From the NCBI RefSeq assembly GCF_036346875.1, contig NZ_CP107852.1, positions 2,232,001 to 2,296,000 on the forward strand: 64,000 nucleotides of DNA, read 5' to 3'. Source of the DNA: Nocardia sp. NBC_00508. GTDB lineage: Bacteria; Actinomycetota; Actinomycetes; Mycobacteriales; Mycobacteriaceae. The first letter of the stretch is position 1. Each line of letters begins with the position of its first letter. Shown one piece after another: positions 1 through 8,272 of the stretch. Below the pieces are notes generated by a model, which worked only from the letters and a program-made list of their open reading frames with translations, ran no database searches and was not told the DNA's origin. A program made the translations under genes and the position numbers.

Positions 1-1
1 C

Positions 2-685
2 ATCGGCACCGAGTCCTGGCTGCTCGGCGACCGCCCGCCCGCCCACGACCCGACCAGAGTCAAGACCGATGTGCGCACGCTTCCCTATGTGCGCAACGAG
101 ACCGCGGTGCTCAACGAGATCTGGGTGGACCGGCTGCGTCCGCTGTCCGGCGCCCGACTGCTCGGGCTCTACCGCGATGTCATCGATCGCAGGCGAGCGG
201 CACTCGCGGCGATGGGCGACGCCGAATGGGAGAAGGAAACCGTGTCGCCGATCGGTCAGATCAGTTACGGCCGGTTCATGCGGGTGCGCTTGTTCGACTG
301 CTGGATGCACGAACTCGACATCGCCGACGCGCTGGGCGCACGGGTCGAGGAGGGCGGGCCGCGCGGCGAGCTGGCGTTCGCCGAGTTCGTGCTCGGAGTT
401 CCGCGCGTGGTGGCCAAGAAGGGCGAGGCGCCGGAAGGCGCGCGGATCGCCTTCGCGCTGACCGGTCCGCTGGCCAGGACGCTGCGTATCCAGGTGGCGG
501 GCCGGGCGAACTACGTGGACGCGTTCGAGGAACCCGCCACGGTCGAGATCGACATGGACTCCCAGCTTTTCGTGCGGCTCGGCGGCGGCCGGACCAAGGC
601 CGAGGAACACCTCGACGAGATCACCATCCACGGCAATACCGACCTCGGACAGCGACTGGTAAGCCACCTGGCCTTCACCATCTGA
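2..685 (+). CDS. Mycothiol-dependent maleylpyruvate isomerase-family protein (5' end outside window)
   Basis: The frame is open from base 2 and begins IGTESWLLGDRPPAHDP, so the gene starts left of the window and only the last 227 residues are present. The visible part has the helical DinB-like/MDMPI N-terminal fold pattern (WVDRLRPLSG, a conserved FDCWMHELDIADALG segment with the His-rich metal or thiol site) followed by a C-terminal SCP2-like beta domain (FALTGPLARTLRIQVAGRA). Family members use mycothiol as cofactor; the substrate here is unknown. The next gene starts 5 bases after the stop, so the two are probably co-transcribed. Family call is firm, function open. Confidence 0.85.
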   Translation: MGTESWLLGDRPPAHDPTRVKTDVRTLPYVRNETAVLNEIWVDRLRPLSGARLLGLYRDVIDRRRAALAAMGDAEWEKETVSPIGQISYGRFMRVRLFDCWMHELDIADALGARVEEGGPRGELAFAEFVLGVPRVVAKKGEAPEGARIAFALTGPLARTLRIQVAGRANYVDAFEEPATVEIDMDSQLFVRLGGGRTKAEEHLDEITIHGNTDLGQRLVSHLAFTI

Positions 686-690
686 CCCGC

Positions 691-1344
691 GTGCGCCTCT
701 TCCTGTCCAGCTACCGTTTCGGGGCGCACCACGACCGGCTGGTCGGGCTCGCCGGGCCGCCGGGCCGGGTCGCGGTCATCGGAAATGCTTGCGACGCATG
801 GCCCGCCATGCGGGCATCTGCTATCACCAGCGACTTGGTGCCGCTGCGCAAGCTCGGGTACATCCCTGAGGAGATCGACCTGCGCGACTTCGTCGGGCGT
901 GCCGCTGAACTGGAACACCGCCTGGCCGAGTTCCCCCTCGTGTGGGTGCGCGGCGGGAACACGTTCGTGCTGCGCGCCCAATTCGCCCGCAGCGGAGCGG
1001 ATCTCGCACTCACTCGGCTACTCGCTGAGGACGCGTTGGCTTACGCCGGTTACAGCGCGGGCGCCTGTGTGCTCACACCAGACCTGCACGGCCTCGAGAC
1101 ACTCGACGACCCGGCCGAGGTCGCGCCGGCCTCCGGCGTCGAACCACAATGGGACGGACTCGGTTTGGTCGATCGCCCAATCGTCCCGCATATCGATTCC
1201 GCCACCGATCCGGACGGCGAATGCAACCGGCTTGCCGCGCGATACCGTGCCGAGGGCATCGCGCACTGGGCGCTCACCGACGACGACGCGATCGTCATCG
1301 AGGGATCGGATACCGAGGAACTGATCGGTCCAGCGGCGAGATGA
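691..1344 (+). CDS. Type 1 glutamine amidotransferase-like / peptidase E (S51) family protein
   Basis: A 217-residue protein starting MRLFLSSYRFGAHHDRLV from a GTG codon. The peptidase S51 pattern is clear: a Rossmann-like N-terminus, a VRGGNTFVLRAQF segment, and a nucleophile elbow YSAGACVL with Ser as the likely catalytic residue, then PHIDS and an acidic C-terminal DDDAIVIEGSD. Peptidase E cleaves N-terminal Asp dipeptides, but many actinobacterial homologues are uncharacterised. GTG is chosen because it gives the family-length N-terminus and lies 5 bases after the preceding stop; longer upstream extension in this frame is out-of-frame coding of the neighbour. Confidence 0.85.
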   Translation: MRLFLSSYRFGAHHDRLVGLAGPPGRVAVIGNACDAWPAMRASAITSDLVPLRKLGYIPEEIDLRDFVGRAAELEHRLAEFPLVWVRGGNTFVLRAQFARSGADLALTRLLAEDALAYAGYSAGACVLTPDLHGLETLDDPAEVAPASGVEPQWDGLGLVDRPIVPHIDSATDPDGECNRLAARYRAEGIAHWALTDDDAIVIEGSDTEELIGPAAR

Positions 1345-1570
1345 ACGTCCGCAGCCGCTGCTCGAGGTCACAACTCGACAGCCCCGGCGGCTTGGTGCAG
1401 GTCGACATCGAAACCACCGCGCCTGCGACTTCGCGCCTCGAATCGTCCGCCTTTGGGAACCGACTCGCATCGATGCTATGCAACACCAGCACAGCAGCTC
1501 TACACTGGATCCGTCACGCGAGTGATGCTGAGCGGTGGGACCGCCCCGTATGACGGCCCCACCTGGTGGG

Positions 1571-1687
1571 TTATCTAGTCCACACTCGGCGGACCAGCAT
1601 GAGCACCCCGGCGATCACGGCAGCTGCTACCAACATGATGCCGTAGTCGACCGGGGTCTCTTGCTTTTTCCGGCGATGTTTCGCCAT
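1571..1687 (-). CDS. 38-aa single-span membrane miniprotein
   Basis: A short reading frame MAKHRRKKQETPVDYG followed by one hydrophobic helix (about residues 17-32, IMLVAAAVIAGVLMLV) and a basic end RRVWTR. It has a very strong ribosome-binding site (AAGGAGGTGG) a few bases before ATG. The basic N-terminus, single helix and strong RBS argue that it is translated, probably as a small inner-membrane protein. No function can be assigned. It lies upstream of and antisense to nothing recognisable, with the GtrA-family gene behind it on the same strand, about 180 bases away. Confidence 0.6.
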   Translation of the reverse strand: MAKHRRKKQETPVDYGIMLVAAAVIAGVLMLVRRVWTR

Positions 1688-1863
1688 CCCCCACCACCTC
1701 CTTCCTGGGCGCGGTGTGTGGACCATGTCCACCGCCCCTCGGCTGGAGGTGCATCCACCTTACGTGATCATGGCGACAGGAATCCTTGAACCGCAACCGA
1801 TTCCGAAGCCATGTCCGACTGCCAGACCTCGTCCCACTGCGCCATTCGCGCGACGCTGGGACA

Positions 1864-2376
1864 TCACGTCGCATCAGGTGCAAGTTCGGGCTCCGGCTGG
1901 TTCGCGCGGCGACGGAAGACCACCCAGCGCATCGCGCTGTACATGTAGACGGCCTCGCAGCCGCCCGCCAGCAGCCGGGACAGGTGATACTCCACGCCGA
2001 GCGCGGCCAGCCCGCTGCCGACGCCGAGGATGAACGCCAAGTAGTTGATGACGACCACTACGACGTAAACGGCGGCCTGCCTGCCGACGGGTGCATGCGA
2101 ATGGAAGTTGAAGGTCCGGTTGAGCACGAAGCTGAGGCCGAACGCGCACACATACGCCACGGTCACCGACAGCCAGATCGGCAACCCCCACCACCCGTGC
2201 AAGAGGGTGAGCAACGCCAGGTCGACGCCGAAGGTGAAGCTGTTGATCAGGGCGAAGCCCAGGAAGGTCTGGGGGACGAGACGATCCAGCCCGAAAGGCA
2301 ATCGGCGGACGACTGCCTCGCACCAGCGGGTGAACCGATCGGCGATATTGTCGGCGGTCTCGGACAGCTCGTGCAC
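1864..2376 (-). CDS. GtrA-family membrane protein
   Basis: A 170-residue protein with four predicted membrane helices (roughly residues 36-56, 66-85, 100-120 and 125-145) and the GtrA signatures FVLNRTFNF after helix 2 and AMRWVVFRR near the end. GtrA-like proteins are thought to move polyprenyl-linked sugars across the membrane or to act in cell-wall polysaccharide assembly; direct evidence is sparse. It starts at GTG (MHELSETADNIADRF). A second GtrA gene lies at 14727; the two are clearly diverged paralogues. Confidence 0.85.
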   Translation of the reverse strand: MHELSETADNIADRFTRWCEAVVRRLPFGLDRLVPQTFLGFALINSFTFGVDLALLTLLHGWWGLPIWLSVTVAYVCAFGLSFVLNRTFNFHSHAPVGRQAAVYVVVVVINYLAFILGVGSGLAALGVEYHLSRLLAGGCEAVYMYSAMRWVVFRRRANQPEPELAPDAT

Positions 2377-2405
2377 GCGATCAGCCTGCCAGCGGTAGGT
2401 GTCTG

Positions 2406-2681
2406 TCAGATGAGCAGCCGGAGACCGGCCGGTAGCTCAGCTGGTTCGTGCATGGCACGCGCCCGCCGGATGGTCCAGCCAAGTCGCGAGGGCACGTCCG
2501 CGCGCGACCTCGGCCCGGCTAGCGGCGCCTCCAGTAGCGCGCGGGCATCGCGGCACCGAGCCTCGACCGCTTCGCCGAGCGCTACCCGGCCGAAGACAGC
2601 GCAGCGGTCCAGCGCGATCAACCATTCGTCGTACTCGACCGCGTGCCCCGAGCTGTGGTCTGGCATACACCCATCGATCAC
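2406..2681 (-). CDS. Small conserved-looking hypothetical protein (91 aa)
   Basis: A soluble protein with segments HAVEYDEWLIALDRCAVFG and WTIRRARAMHEPAELPAGL. Codon use is typical of the surrounding genes, whereas the frame upstream of it runs antisense through the FAD oxidase gene and is not coding. Starts GTG at 2681 (GGAAG a few bases upstream) or ATG at 2666. It is divergent from the FAD-oxidase gene and reads towards the GtrA gene. I do not recognise the family. Confidence 0.6.
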   Translation of the reverse strand: MIDGCMPDHSSGHAVEYDEWLIALDRCAVFGRVALGEAVEARCRDARALLEAPLAGPRSRADVPSRLGWTIRRARAMHEPAELPAGLRLLI

Positions 2682-2750
2682 CTCGCTTCCGCCGGTTACA
2701 CGCTGACGGATCGGCCGAGCGGCAGATATCGGGCATGTGGAGCTAGCGTG

Positions 2751-4115
2751 ATGGGTGTGGACCTGGAAGACCTGATCGCCTGCCTCCCCGACGGCGCGGT
2801 GCTCACCGATGCCGATCTGCTCGCGAGCTACCGGCAGGACTGGGCGCGTGATCCGGACGCGGGCACCGCCCTGGCCGTGGTGCGCGCCACCAGCACCGAC
2901 GACGTGGCCGCGACGCTGCGGTGGGCGAGCGCGCACCGCGTCCCGGTAATCCCCCGCGGCGCCGGGTCCGGCCTGTCCGGCGGCGCGACCGCGATCGACG
3001 GCGGAATCGTGCTGAGCACCGAGCGGATGCGCGCGATCACGGTCGATCCGGTGACCAGGACCGCGGTAGTACAGCCGGGTCTGCTCAACGCGGAGGTCAA
3101 GCGTGCGGTCGCCGAACACGGCCTGTGGTACCCGCCGGATCCCTCGTCGTTCGAGATCTGCTCGATCGGCGGCAACGCCGCGACCAACGCGGGCGGCCTG
3201 TGCTGTGTGAAGTACGGCGTCACGACCGACTACATCCTCGGCATGGAGGTAGTACTCGCCGACGGCACCGTGGTGCGGCTCGGCGGTCCGCGGTTGAAGG
3301 ACTCGGCAGGCTTGTCGCTGACCAAACTGTTCGTCGGCAGCGAGGGCACGCTCGGAGTGATCACCGAGCTGACCTTGCGGCTGCTGCCCGCGCAGCCGCC
3401 GCAGAGCACGGTGGTCGCGAGCTTCGGCACGCTGACCGCGGCTACCGAGGCGATCTTGACGATCACCGGTGAACTGCGGCCATCGATGCTCGAGTTCATG
3501 GACTCGGTATCGATCAACGCCGTCGAGGACGAGTTGCGGATGGGCTTGGACCGCACGGCGGCCGCGCTGCTGGTCGCACGGTCGGACGCGCCCGGCGAAT
3601 TCGCCCGGCGCGAGGCCGAGATCATGGCGACCGCCTGCGAGAAGGCAGGCGCGACAGAGGTTTTTCACACCGAGGACCCAGCCGAGGGCGAAGCTTTCGC
3701 CGCCGCACGGCGTTTCGCGATCCCCGCCGTGGAGAAACTCGGCCCCCTGCTGCTGGAGGATGTCGGCGTCCCGCTGCCCCGGCTCGGCGACCTGGTCACC
3801 GGCATCGCCGCGATCGCCGAGCGCAACGCGGTGACCGTGTCGGTGATCGCGCATGCGGGCGACGGCAACACCCACCCCCTGATCGTGCACGACCCGTCCG
3901 ACCCGGACCACACCGCACGAGCGCACCGCGCCTTCGGCGAGATCATGGAGCTGGCCATCGCCCTCGGTGGCACCATCACCGGCGAGCACGGCGTCGGCCG
4001 CTTGAAGAAGGCCTGGCTGCCCGACCAACTCGGCCCCGACGTCATGGCCCTCACACGCCGCATCAAGGACGCACTCGACCCGAACGGCATCCTCAACCCC
4101 GGCGCGATCCTGTAA
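2751..4115 (+). CDS. FAD-binding oxidase, GlcD / D-lactate dehydrogenase type
   Basis: A 454-residue flavoprotein of the VAO/GlcD family, which oxidises 2-hydroxy acids such as glycolate or D-lactate. The FAD-binding PCMH domain fills about residues 40-215 with the diphosphate loop PRGAGSGLSGGA and the segment SIGGNAATNAGGL; the C-terminal FAD-oxidase domain ends with HAGDGNTHPLI and GTITGEHGVG, which line the flavin and substrate. ATG at 2751 is preceded by a GGAG motif. The exact substrate cannot be told from sequence. No partner Fe-S subunit is adjacent. Confidence 0.9.
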   Translation: MGVDLEDLIACLPDGAVLTDADLLASYRQDWARDPDAGTALAVVRATSTDDVAATLRWASAHRVPVIPRGAGSGLSGGATAIDGGIVLSTERMRAITVDPVTRTAVVQPGLLNAEVKRAVAEHGLWYPPDPSSFEICSIGGNAATNAGGLCCVKYGVTTDYILGMEVVLADGTVVRLGGPRLKDSAGLSLTKLFVGSEGTLGVITELTLRLLPAQPPQSTVVASFGTLTAATEAILTITGELRPSMLEFMDSVSINAVEDELRMGLDRTAAALLVARSDAPGEFARREAEIMATACEKAGATEVFHTEDPAEGEAFAAARRFAIPAVEKLGPLLLEDVGVPLPRLGDLVTGIAAIAERNAVTVSVIAHAGDGNTHPLIVHDPSDPDHTARAHRAFGEIMELAIALGGTITGEHGVGRLKKAWLPDQLGPDVMALTRRIKDALDPNGILNPGAIL

Positions 4116-4161
4116 CCGCCACGCCGGAACATTCCCCGCTGCCAAGGAGTTCTACCCGATC

Positions 4162-4446
4162 ATGACGACCAGGCTCGAACACAACGTCGCCGATACCCGT
4201 TTCGAGATCTTCATCGACGACACCCTCGCCGGCTACGCCGACTACGCCGAGAACGCGAACACCAAGGTCCGCGACTTCCACCACACCCTGACCTTCCCCG
4301 AGTTCCGCGGCCACGGAATCGCCGCCCAGGTCGTCGGCTACGCCCTCGACGACTCCCGCAAGGCGGGCTTCTCGGTCATCCCCACCTGCTGGTACGTCGA
4401 GAAGTACATCACCGAACACCGCGAATACGCCGACCTGGTCGGATAG
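4162..4446 (+). CDS. Small GNAT-family N-acetyltransferase (YjdJ-like)
   Basis: A 94-residue protein of the compact COG2388 type. It shows the beta-strand ETRFEIFIDDTLAGYADY-like start, the HTLTFPEFRGHGIAAQVV acetyl-CoA loop (RGHGIA) and the C-terminal ISC-type motif CWYVEKYITEH. An AAGGAG ribosome-binding site precedes ATG. These minimal GNATs are usually uncharacterised; a substrate cannot be given. Confidence 0.9.
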   Translation: MTTRLEHNVADTRFEIFIDDTLAGYADYAENANTKVRDFHHTLTFPEFRGHGIAAQVVGYALDDSRKAGFSVIPTCWYVEKYITEHREYADLVG

Positions 4447-4503
4447 TCGCGCCTGTCACCGAGAGAGCGAAATATCGGCCCAACCGAGCAGGGCGACCTT
4501 TGC

Positions 4504-4986
4504 CTACGCTCGGTGCTCCTCTCCGCATGTGTCAGCATCCCTAACGGTGAGCGCGGTTGTGATGACACCGGACAACAGCGGCAGGCGTCGATCGCGCTCA
4601 GGAGGGTTGACCCAGTAGGAGCCTTCTCGCGTGCATCTTCCGAAGCTCGTCGGGATCATCAAGGCGCTACCGACCACCGGAATGCAGATGTCGTTGCGGG
4701 ACAACAGCTCCAGCACTTGGCATCCAGGGCTATAGTCCACGGCGGCGACGAACGTCCAGCGAATCTGCCGCGCGAGCAGTGGTCCTGGAGTGCCCTGCTC
4801 ACGCAATGAATCCAAGACCCGCTGTGCGGCTGACTTCGGCATGTGGACGATCCCGACGGTGTTGGTCACCGGCAGCATCACATATCCGCCGCGTTCCTCG
4901 GCGGGAAGATGGAACTGTCGACGGTAATAGTCCACCCAGTCGGCCACTGCGCTGAATTCTTCGATACTCACGGCGATCCACCCCAT
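4504..4986 (-). CDS. Hypothetical protein divergent from XRE regulator
   Basis: A 160-residue soluble protein. Visible blocks are VMLPVTNTVGIVHMPKSAA, a central IRWTFVAAVDY and a C-terminal YWVNPPERDRRLPLL. This layout (a hydrophobic 'GxxxMP' strand, an RWTF strand and a W-x-PP motif near the end) recalls short actinobacterial proteins of unknown function that lie beside XRE/TPR regulators, but I cannot name a domain. Start is ATG 4986, or GTG 4971 six codons in. It is transcribed away from the regulator gene, sharing about 100 bases of promoter region. Base composition is less GC-rich than the backbone. Confidence 0.7.
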   Translation of the reverse strand: MGWIAVSIEEFSAVADWVDYYRRQFHLPAEERGGYVMLPVTNTVGIVHMPKSAAQRVLDSLREQGTPGPLLARQIRWTFVAAVDYSPGCQVLELLSRNDICIPVVGSALMIPTSFGRCTREGSYWVNPPERDRRLPLLSGVITTALTVRDADTCGEEHRA

Positions 4987-5040
4987 CCACCACTGTTGTC
5001 GTTGGTCAGGCAGTAGCGTGAGCCCTGATCGGCTTCGCGC

Positions 5041-5059
5041 CCCGGAATTTCCTTCCGGG
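5041..5059. promoter_or_regulatory. Hairpin/operator-like inverted repeat upstream of the XRE gene
   Basis: A perfect 7-bp inverted repeat (cccggaa - 5 nt - ttccggg) sits about 33 bases before the chosen start of the XRE regulator and between it and the divergent gene. It could be the operator through which the regulator controls both genes, or a structure in its leader. No U-tract follows, so it is not an intrinsic terminator. Confidence 0.4.
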
Positions 5060-5091
5060 CATCCTTGTCAACAAAGGCGGAAGATCATCTA

Positions 5092-6312
5092 GTGCGCGGA
5101 ATGACGCAGGACCTCACCATCGGCGAACGAGTGGCTTGGTACCGACGCCGACGCGGCATGTCTCAGGAGGTTCTCGCCGGGTTGGTCGGCCGCACCGAAG
5201 ACTGGATCAGCAAGGTCGAGAACAACCGGATCCCATTGGACCGTCTGTCCGTGATCCGACTGCTGGCCGATGCCCTCGACGTCTCGCTCGGAGACTTGAT
5301 CGGTGAACCGACACTGCTTGAGTGGACTAGTGACAGCGGAACATCCACGATCCCAGCCCTGCGTGCCGCTTTGATGGACTACGGCCACCTGATACCCGCG
5401 CTGCTTCCATTGACCCGTACTGTCGGATCTGTCCAGTTGCCAGCTCTGGTACGCAGATTGAGCGGAGTTTTCGATGCTTACCAGGCATCGAGGTTCGGAG
5501 CCGCTGCCGGACAATTGCCGGATCTGCTGTCTGCAGCGCTTTTGGGAGTCCAGAGCAAAGCCGATGTCCCCAACTACCGGGTGCTCGCGTTGGGATATCA
5601 GGCGGCAGCGTCTGTCCTGACCAAGTTCGGCGAGACCGACCTCGCATGGAACGCCGCCGAGCGCGGTCTCGCTTCCGCACAGCATACAGACGACGCTGCG
5701 ATTATCGGATCCCTGATGCGATCGGTCGCCTTCACCGTGATGTCCACGGGCCGCGTGCAGCCCGCTCTCGACCTCGTCGAAGCTGGAGCGAGTTACCTAC
5801 AGCCACATCTCTGCAGTGGTAGTGCCGAGGTGCTGTCGGCGTACGGAACTCTTCTGCTAGTCGGATCGATGGCCGCCGCCCGCAGCAACCGGCGAGATAT
5901 TGTCCAGGAGTTTCTGATCGAAGCCGAACAGACCGCAACTCGACTCGGCAGCGACCGCAACTGTCTGTGGACCGCGTTTGGCCCGACCAACGTCGCAATC
6001 CACCGTGTCAACACGGCTATGGAACTCGGAGATGTGCAGATCGCACTACAGTTGGGTCCGGATCTAGATACTTCCGCGCTCCCGATGGAACGCAGGATTC
6101 GACATCAACTCGAGGTCGCTCGCGCCTTCAATCTCGCGGGCCGTCAGCAGGACTCGATAGCCGCTGTGCTGGCGGCAGAGCAGGTGGCCCCGGAACAAGT
6201 TCGACACCACTATTTGAGCCGACAGCTCGTACTCACCTGGATGCGCAACGCCCACAACAGCTCATCGTTCGCGTTGCAGTCCCTTGCCCAGCGTATGCGA
6301 ATCGTGAGGTGA
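5092..6312 (+). CDS. XRE-family regulator with TPR-like C-terminal domain
   Basis: A 406-residue protein. Residues 8-70 are a classic XRE helix-turn-helix (GERVAWYRRRRGMSQEVLAG, then a recognition helix WISKVENNRIPLDRLSVI). The rest is all-helical with repeated A/L-rich helix pairs (LALGYQAAASVLTKFGE, AWNAAERGLASAQ, RVQPALDLVEAGASYL) that read as TPR-like repeats. Regulators of this build are frequent in actinomycetes and are often paired with a neighbouring enzyme gene. GTG 5092 is preferred over ATG 5101 because GGAAG lies at good distance from it. The NUDIX gene follows after 4 bases. Composition is less GC-rich than backbone genes, suggesting acquisition. Confidence 0.85.
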   Translation: MRGMTQDLTIGERVAWYRRRRGMSQEVLAGLVGRTEDWISKVENNRIPLDRLSVIRLLADALDVSLGDLIGEPTLLEWTSDSGTSTIPALRAALMDYGHLIPALLPLTRTVGSVQLPALVRRLSGVFDAYQASRFGAAAGQLPDLLSAALLGVQSKADVPNYRVLALGYQAAASVLTKFGETDLAWNAAERGLASAQHTDDAAIIGSLMRSVAFTVMSTGRVQPALDLVEAGASYLQPHLCSGSAEVLSAYGTLLLVGSMAAARSNRRDIVQEFLIEAEQTATRLGSDRNCLWTAFGPTNVAIHRVNTAMELGDVQIALQLGPDLDTSALPMERRIRHQLEVARAFNLAGRQQDSIAAVLAAEQVAPEQVRHHYLSRQLVLTWMRNAHNSSSFALQSLAQRMRIVR

Positions 6313-6316
6313 CCCG

Positions 6317-6775
6317 ATGACAGACGAGGACAATCAGTTCGCTCGCGCCCGATTGGCCGCGGGCGCACTGTTCGTGCGCGGCGACAGCGTGCTGCTGGTG
6401 CACAAGACATACGGCAACGGCTGGGACATTCCAGGCGGCTACTTGGAGCCAGGCGAGGCGCCCGCTGCGGCCTGCCACCGCGAAGTCCATGAGGAACTCG
6501 GGATCGACCGCGCTCCAAAGCGATTGCTCGTTCATGACTGGGCGCCGACCCCTGCCGATCGCGACAAGGTCCTCTATGTGTTCGACTGCGGCGACCTCGG
6601 CGACGAGCAAGCCATCCAGCTTCAGGCATCCGAACTCGACCGCTGGAAATGGGTTCCGGTCGCCGAGCTCGATGACTACGCAATCCCACGGCTCGCCCGT
6701 CGGCTGCGACAGGCCCATGCCGCCCATACCCAGGGCCACACTGCCTACCTCGAGCATGGTGAGCCCGCACCTTGA
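6317..6775 (+). CDS. NUDIX hydrolase
   Basis: A 152-residue protein with a complete Nudix box, GGYLEPGEAPAAACHREVHEE-type, matching GX5EX7REUXEEXGU with the metal-binding Glu pair intact. Nudix enzymes cleave nucleoside diphosphates linked to another moiety; the true substrate (sugar nucleotide, NADH, damaged dNTP) is not readable. It begins 4 bases after the XRE stop and is almost certainly translated from the same message, so the regulator probably responds to, or controls, the same metabolite. Confidence 0.92.
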   Translation: MTDEDNQFARARLAAGALFVRGDSVLLVHKTYGNGWDIPGGYLEPGEAPAAACHREVHEELGIDRAPKRLLVHDWAPTPADRDKVLYVFDCGDLGDEQAIQLQASELDRWKWVPVAELDDYAIPRLARRLRQAHAAHTQGHTAYLEHGEPAP

Positions 6776-7272
6776 GACCGCCCATCAGCCAGTCCGGCCT
6801 ACCGCCATGGAAAGGGGATCCACTCCGTCTGCCAGCCCCTACGCCAGTGAGATTCGAGCCTTGCGGTCCGAAACATCGTTGCGCGCCTCTACGACTGACG
6901 TGAGATCCGAACCGGCCTCCCCCGGAACGTCCCAATCGACGGGTCGACCACAGAACGCCCGATGCGTCGGAGGCGGGACGGGCTGGGCCCTCGTAGATCT
7001 GGGCGATTTTGCAGCCGGTTTTGAGCCATCAGCTAGTTCTATGCCGAAACCATCCGTGACCTGCTTTGAACCGTCTCGACATTTCTCGCTGAGTCTGAAA
7101 GCTCCCGACCATGCGACGGCCTGTGGACGGCCTTCCTGAGCAGGGCGCGCGACTACAGATCGCGCCGGACGCACCTTGGCTATCCAGCGAACAAGCCAAT
7201 TTGTCGGTATGTCTCGCTATCGTTCGACTGTCTGGGCATGGAAGCCCAACCGATGAATTGGAGTGCTGCGTA
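6776..7272. other. Non-coding stretch with short acyl-CoA dehydrogenase-like fragment
   Basis: No reading frame here has convincing codon use, start or RBS. At 6987-7001 lies a 15-base match to the fadE25 3' region (9677-9691), followed by a further partly matching 10 bases. Read on the minus strand it encodes KIAQIYEG, nearly the KITQIYEG motif of FadE25, but stop codons close the frame just upstream. This may be a scar of recombination with a fadE-type 3' end. Confidence 0.45.
6987..7001. repeat. Left copy of a 15-bp direct repeat shared with fadE25
   Basis: gccctcgtagatctg occurs here and at 9677-9691 in the same orientation; the next 10 bases match at 7 positions (gggcgatttt versus gagtgatctt). 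The second copy lies inside fadE25, next to the integrase remnant, so the pair could be an att-like duplication around an old element. A chance match to a conserved ACAD motif cannot be ruled out. Confidence 0.35.
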
Positions 7273-8187
7273 GTGAATCCTGAGAGTATCTATGCGCTCG
7301 GGCTGGTCCAGTACCCGGCTCTCGGGCGGATGATGGAACGAGCCAGACGCGGTCGTGAGCTAAGTGCTTGGGGCCTCAATCCTGAGCGTCCTGATAGCGG
7401 CAGCGTCATGGATCAGGATGACGACACCCACTTTAAGGCCAACACACCGCATGGCGTCGCTGGCGCAGCGCTCTACCCAATCATGAACGCAGCCGATGCC
7501 CTTACTATGACCTGCGTGATGCTCGAACTAGTGCCGAAATCGCTTCCGTTCAATCATCACCCCGCGAGTGTGATGTCACTCTGCCGGACGGCATTTGAGT
7601 CTGCGTCACAATGTATCTGGATGCTGTCGCCCTCAACTCGAGATCAGCGGAGAAAACGTGCTGCTGGCGCGTCGATGGTTGGAGCAGGGCAGAAGTCGAG
7701 TCATCTGCGTGTTGAGTTGGAAACCCACGATTCTGGAAAGCGCGTGATCCCTGAACCGTACCTATCAGGTATGCGAGATCACCTACATTTCGCCGTCGAA
7801 GAACGTGACCGAGTGGCGAGTCTTGATCGGGAGACCGACAATTTCTCTACGATGGTCACCAAGGCGGGCGATTGGCTTTCAGCCAACCGACCCGTACACC
7901 TCAAGACCGAGTTCGACTCCGTAGACCTTCCTGCTCAAATCAGCCAGCAGTACCGTCTGTGCTCTAGCTTCACGCACGGATACAACTGGGGTATCGACTT
8001 CTGCCTCAACATCGGCGATGTCGGTGCCATGCTTTCCGAGGCCATCAGTGTTGCGATCTTTGTCACCGAGTCCGCAGTGGCACTGTACGAAGCTCAAGCG
8101 ACGAACCCAGAGAGTCCTGGGCGGGCAAAACGTTACCCATCGCGCATACAGCCAACAATCGAGCAGTACACGACGCTATTCGCGTAG
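7273..8187 (+). CDS. Hypothetical protein (304 aa), helical, accessory
   Basis: A largely helical soluble protein. It has a central stretch CRTAFESASQCIWMLSPS followed by TRDQRRKRAAG, a pattern (Glu in a helix, W-x-L-x-P, then paired Arg) seen in several uncharacterised bacterial helical-bundle families, and a C-terminal hydrophobic helix AISVAIFVTESAVALYEA. GTG at 7273 is taken as start (GGAG about 9 bases upstream); the frame is open further left but with poor codon use. Base composition is visibly lower in GC than the backbone. No function is assigned; the gene lies between an integrase remnant and a NUDIX gene. Confidence 0.7.
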   Translation: MNPESIYALGLVQYPALGRMMERARRGRELSAWGLNPERPDSGSVMDQDDDTHFKANTPHGVAGAALYPIMNAADALTMTCVMLELVPKSLPFNHHPASVMSLCRTAFESASQCIWMLSPSTRDQRRKRAAGASMVGAGQKSSHLRVELETHDSGKRVIPEPYLSGMRDHLHFAVEERDRVASLDRETDNFSTMVTKAGDWLSANRPVHLKTEFDSVDLPAQISQQYRLCSSFTHGYNWGIDFCLNIGDVGAMLSEAISVAIFVTESAVALYEAQATNPESPGRAKRYPSRIQPTIEQYTTLFA

Positions 8188-8272
8188 CTGTATGACGTAC
8201 CTCATATCGGCCACATATGGCAAACCGTAGGTGTGAGCAGACGAGAATTAACGGAGCTGACTGCCTTCGTAA

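Noticed and set aside
2430..2452. tRNA D-arm-like sequence ggtagctcagctggttcg
   Set aside because: No matching T-arm, anticodon stem or acceptor; it is antisense to the C-terminal codons of the small gene at 2406-2681.
2682..4145. Long minus-strand open frame through the FAD oxidase gene
   Set aside because: Antisense shadow of a clear FAD-oxidase gene; composition is not protein-like except for the last 91 codons, which were called separately.
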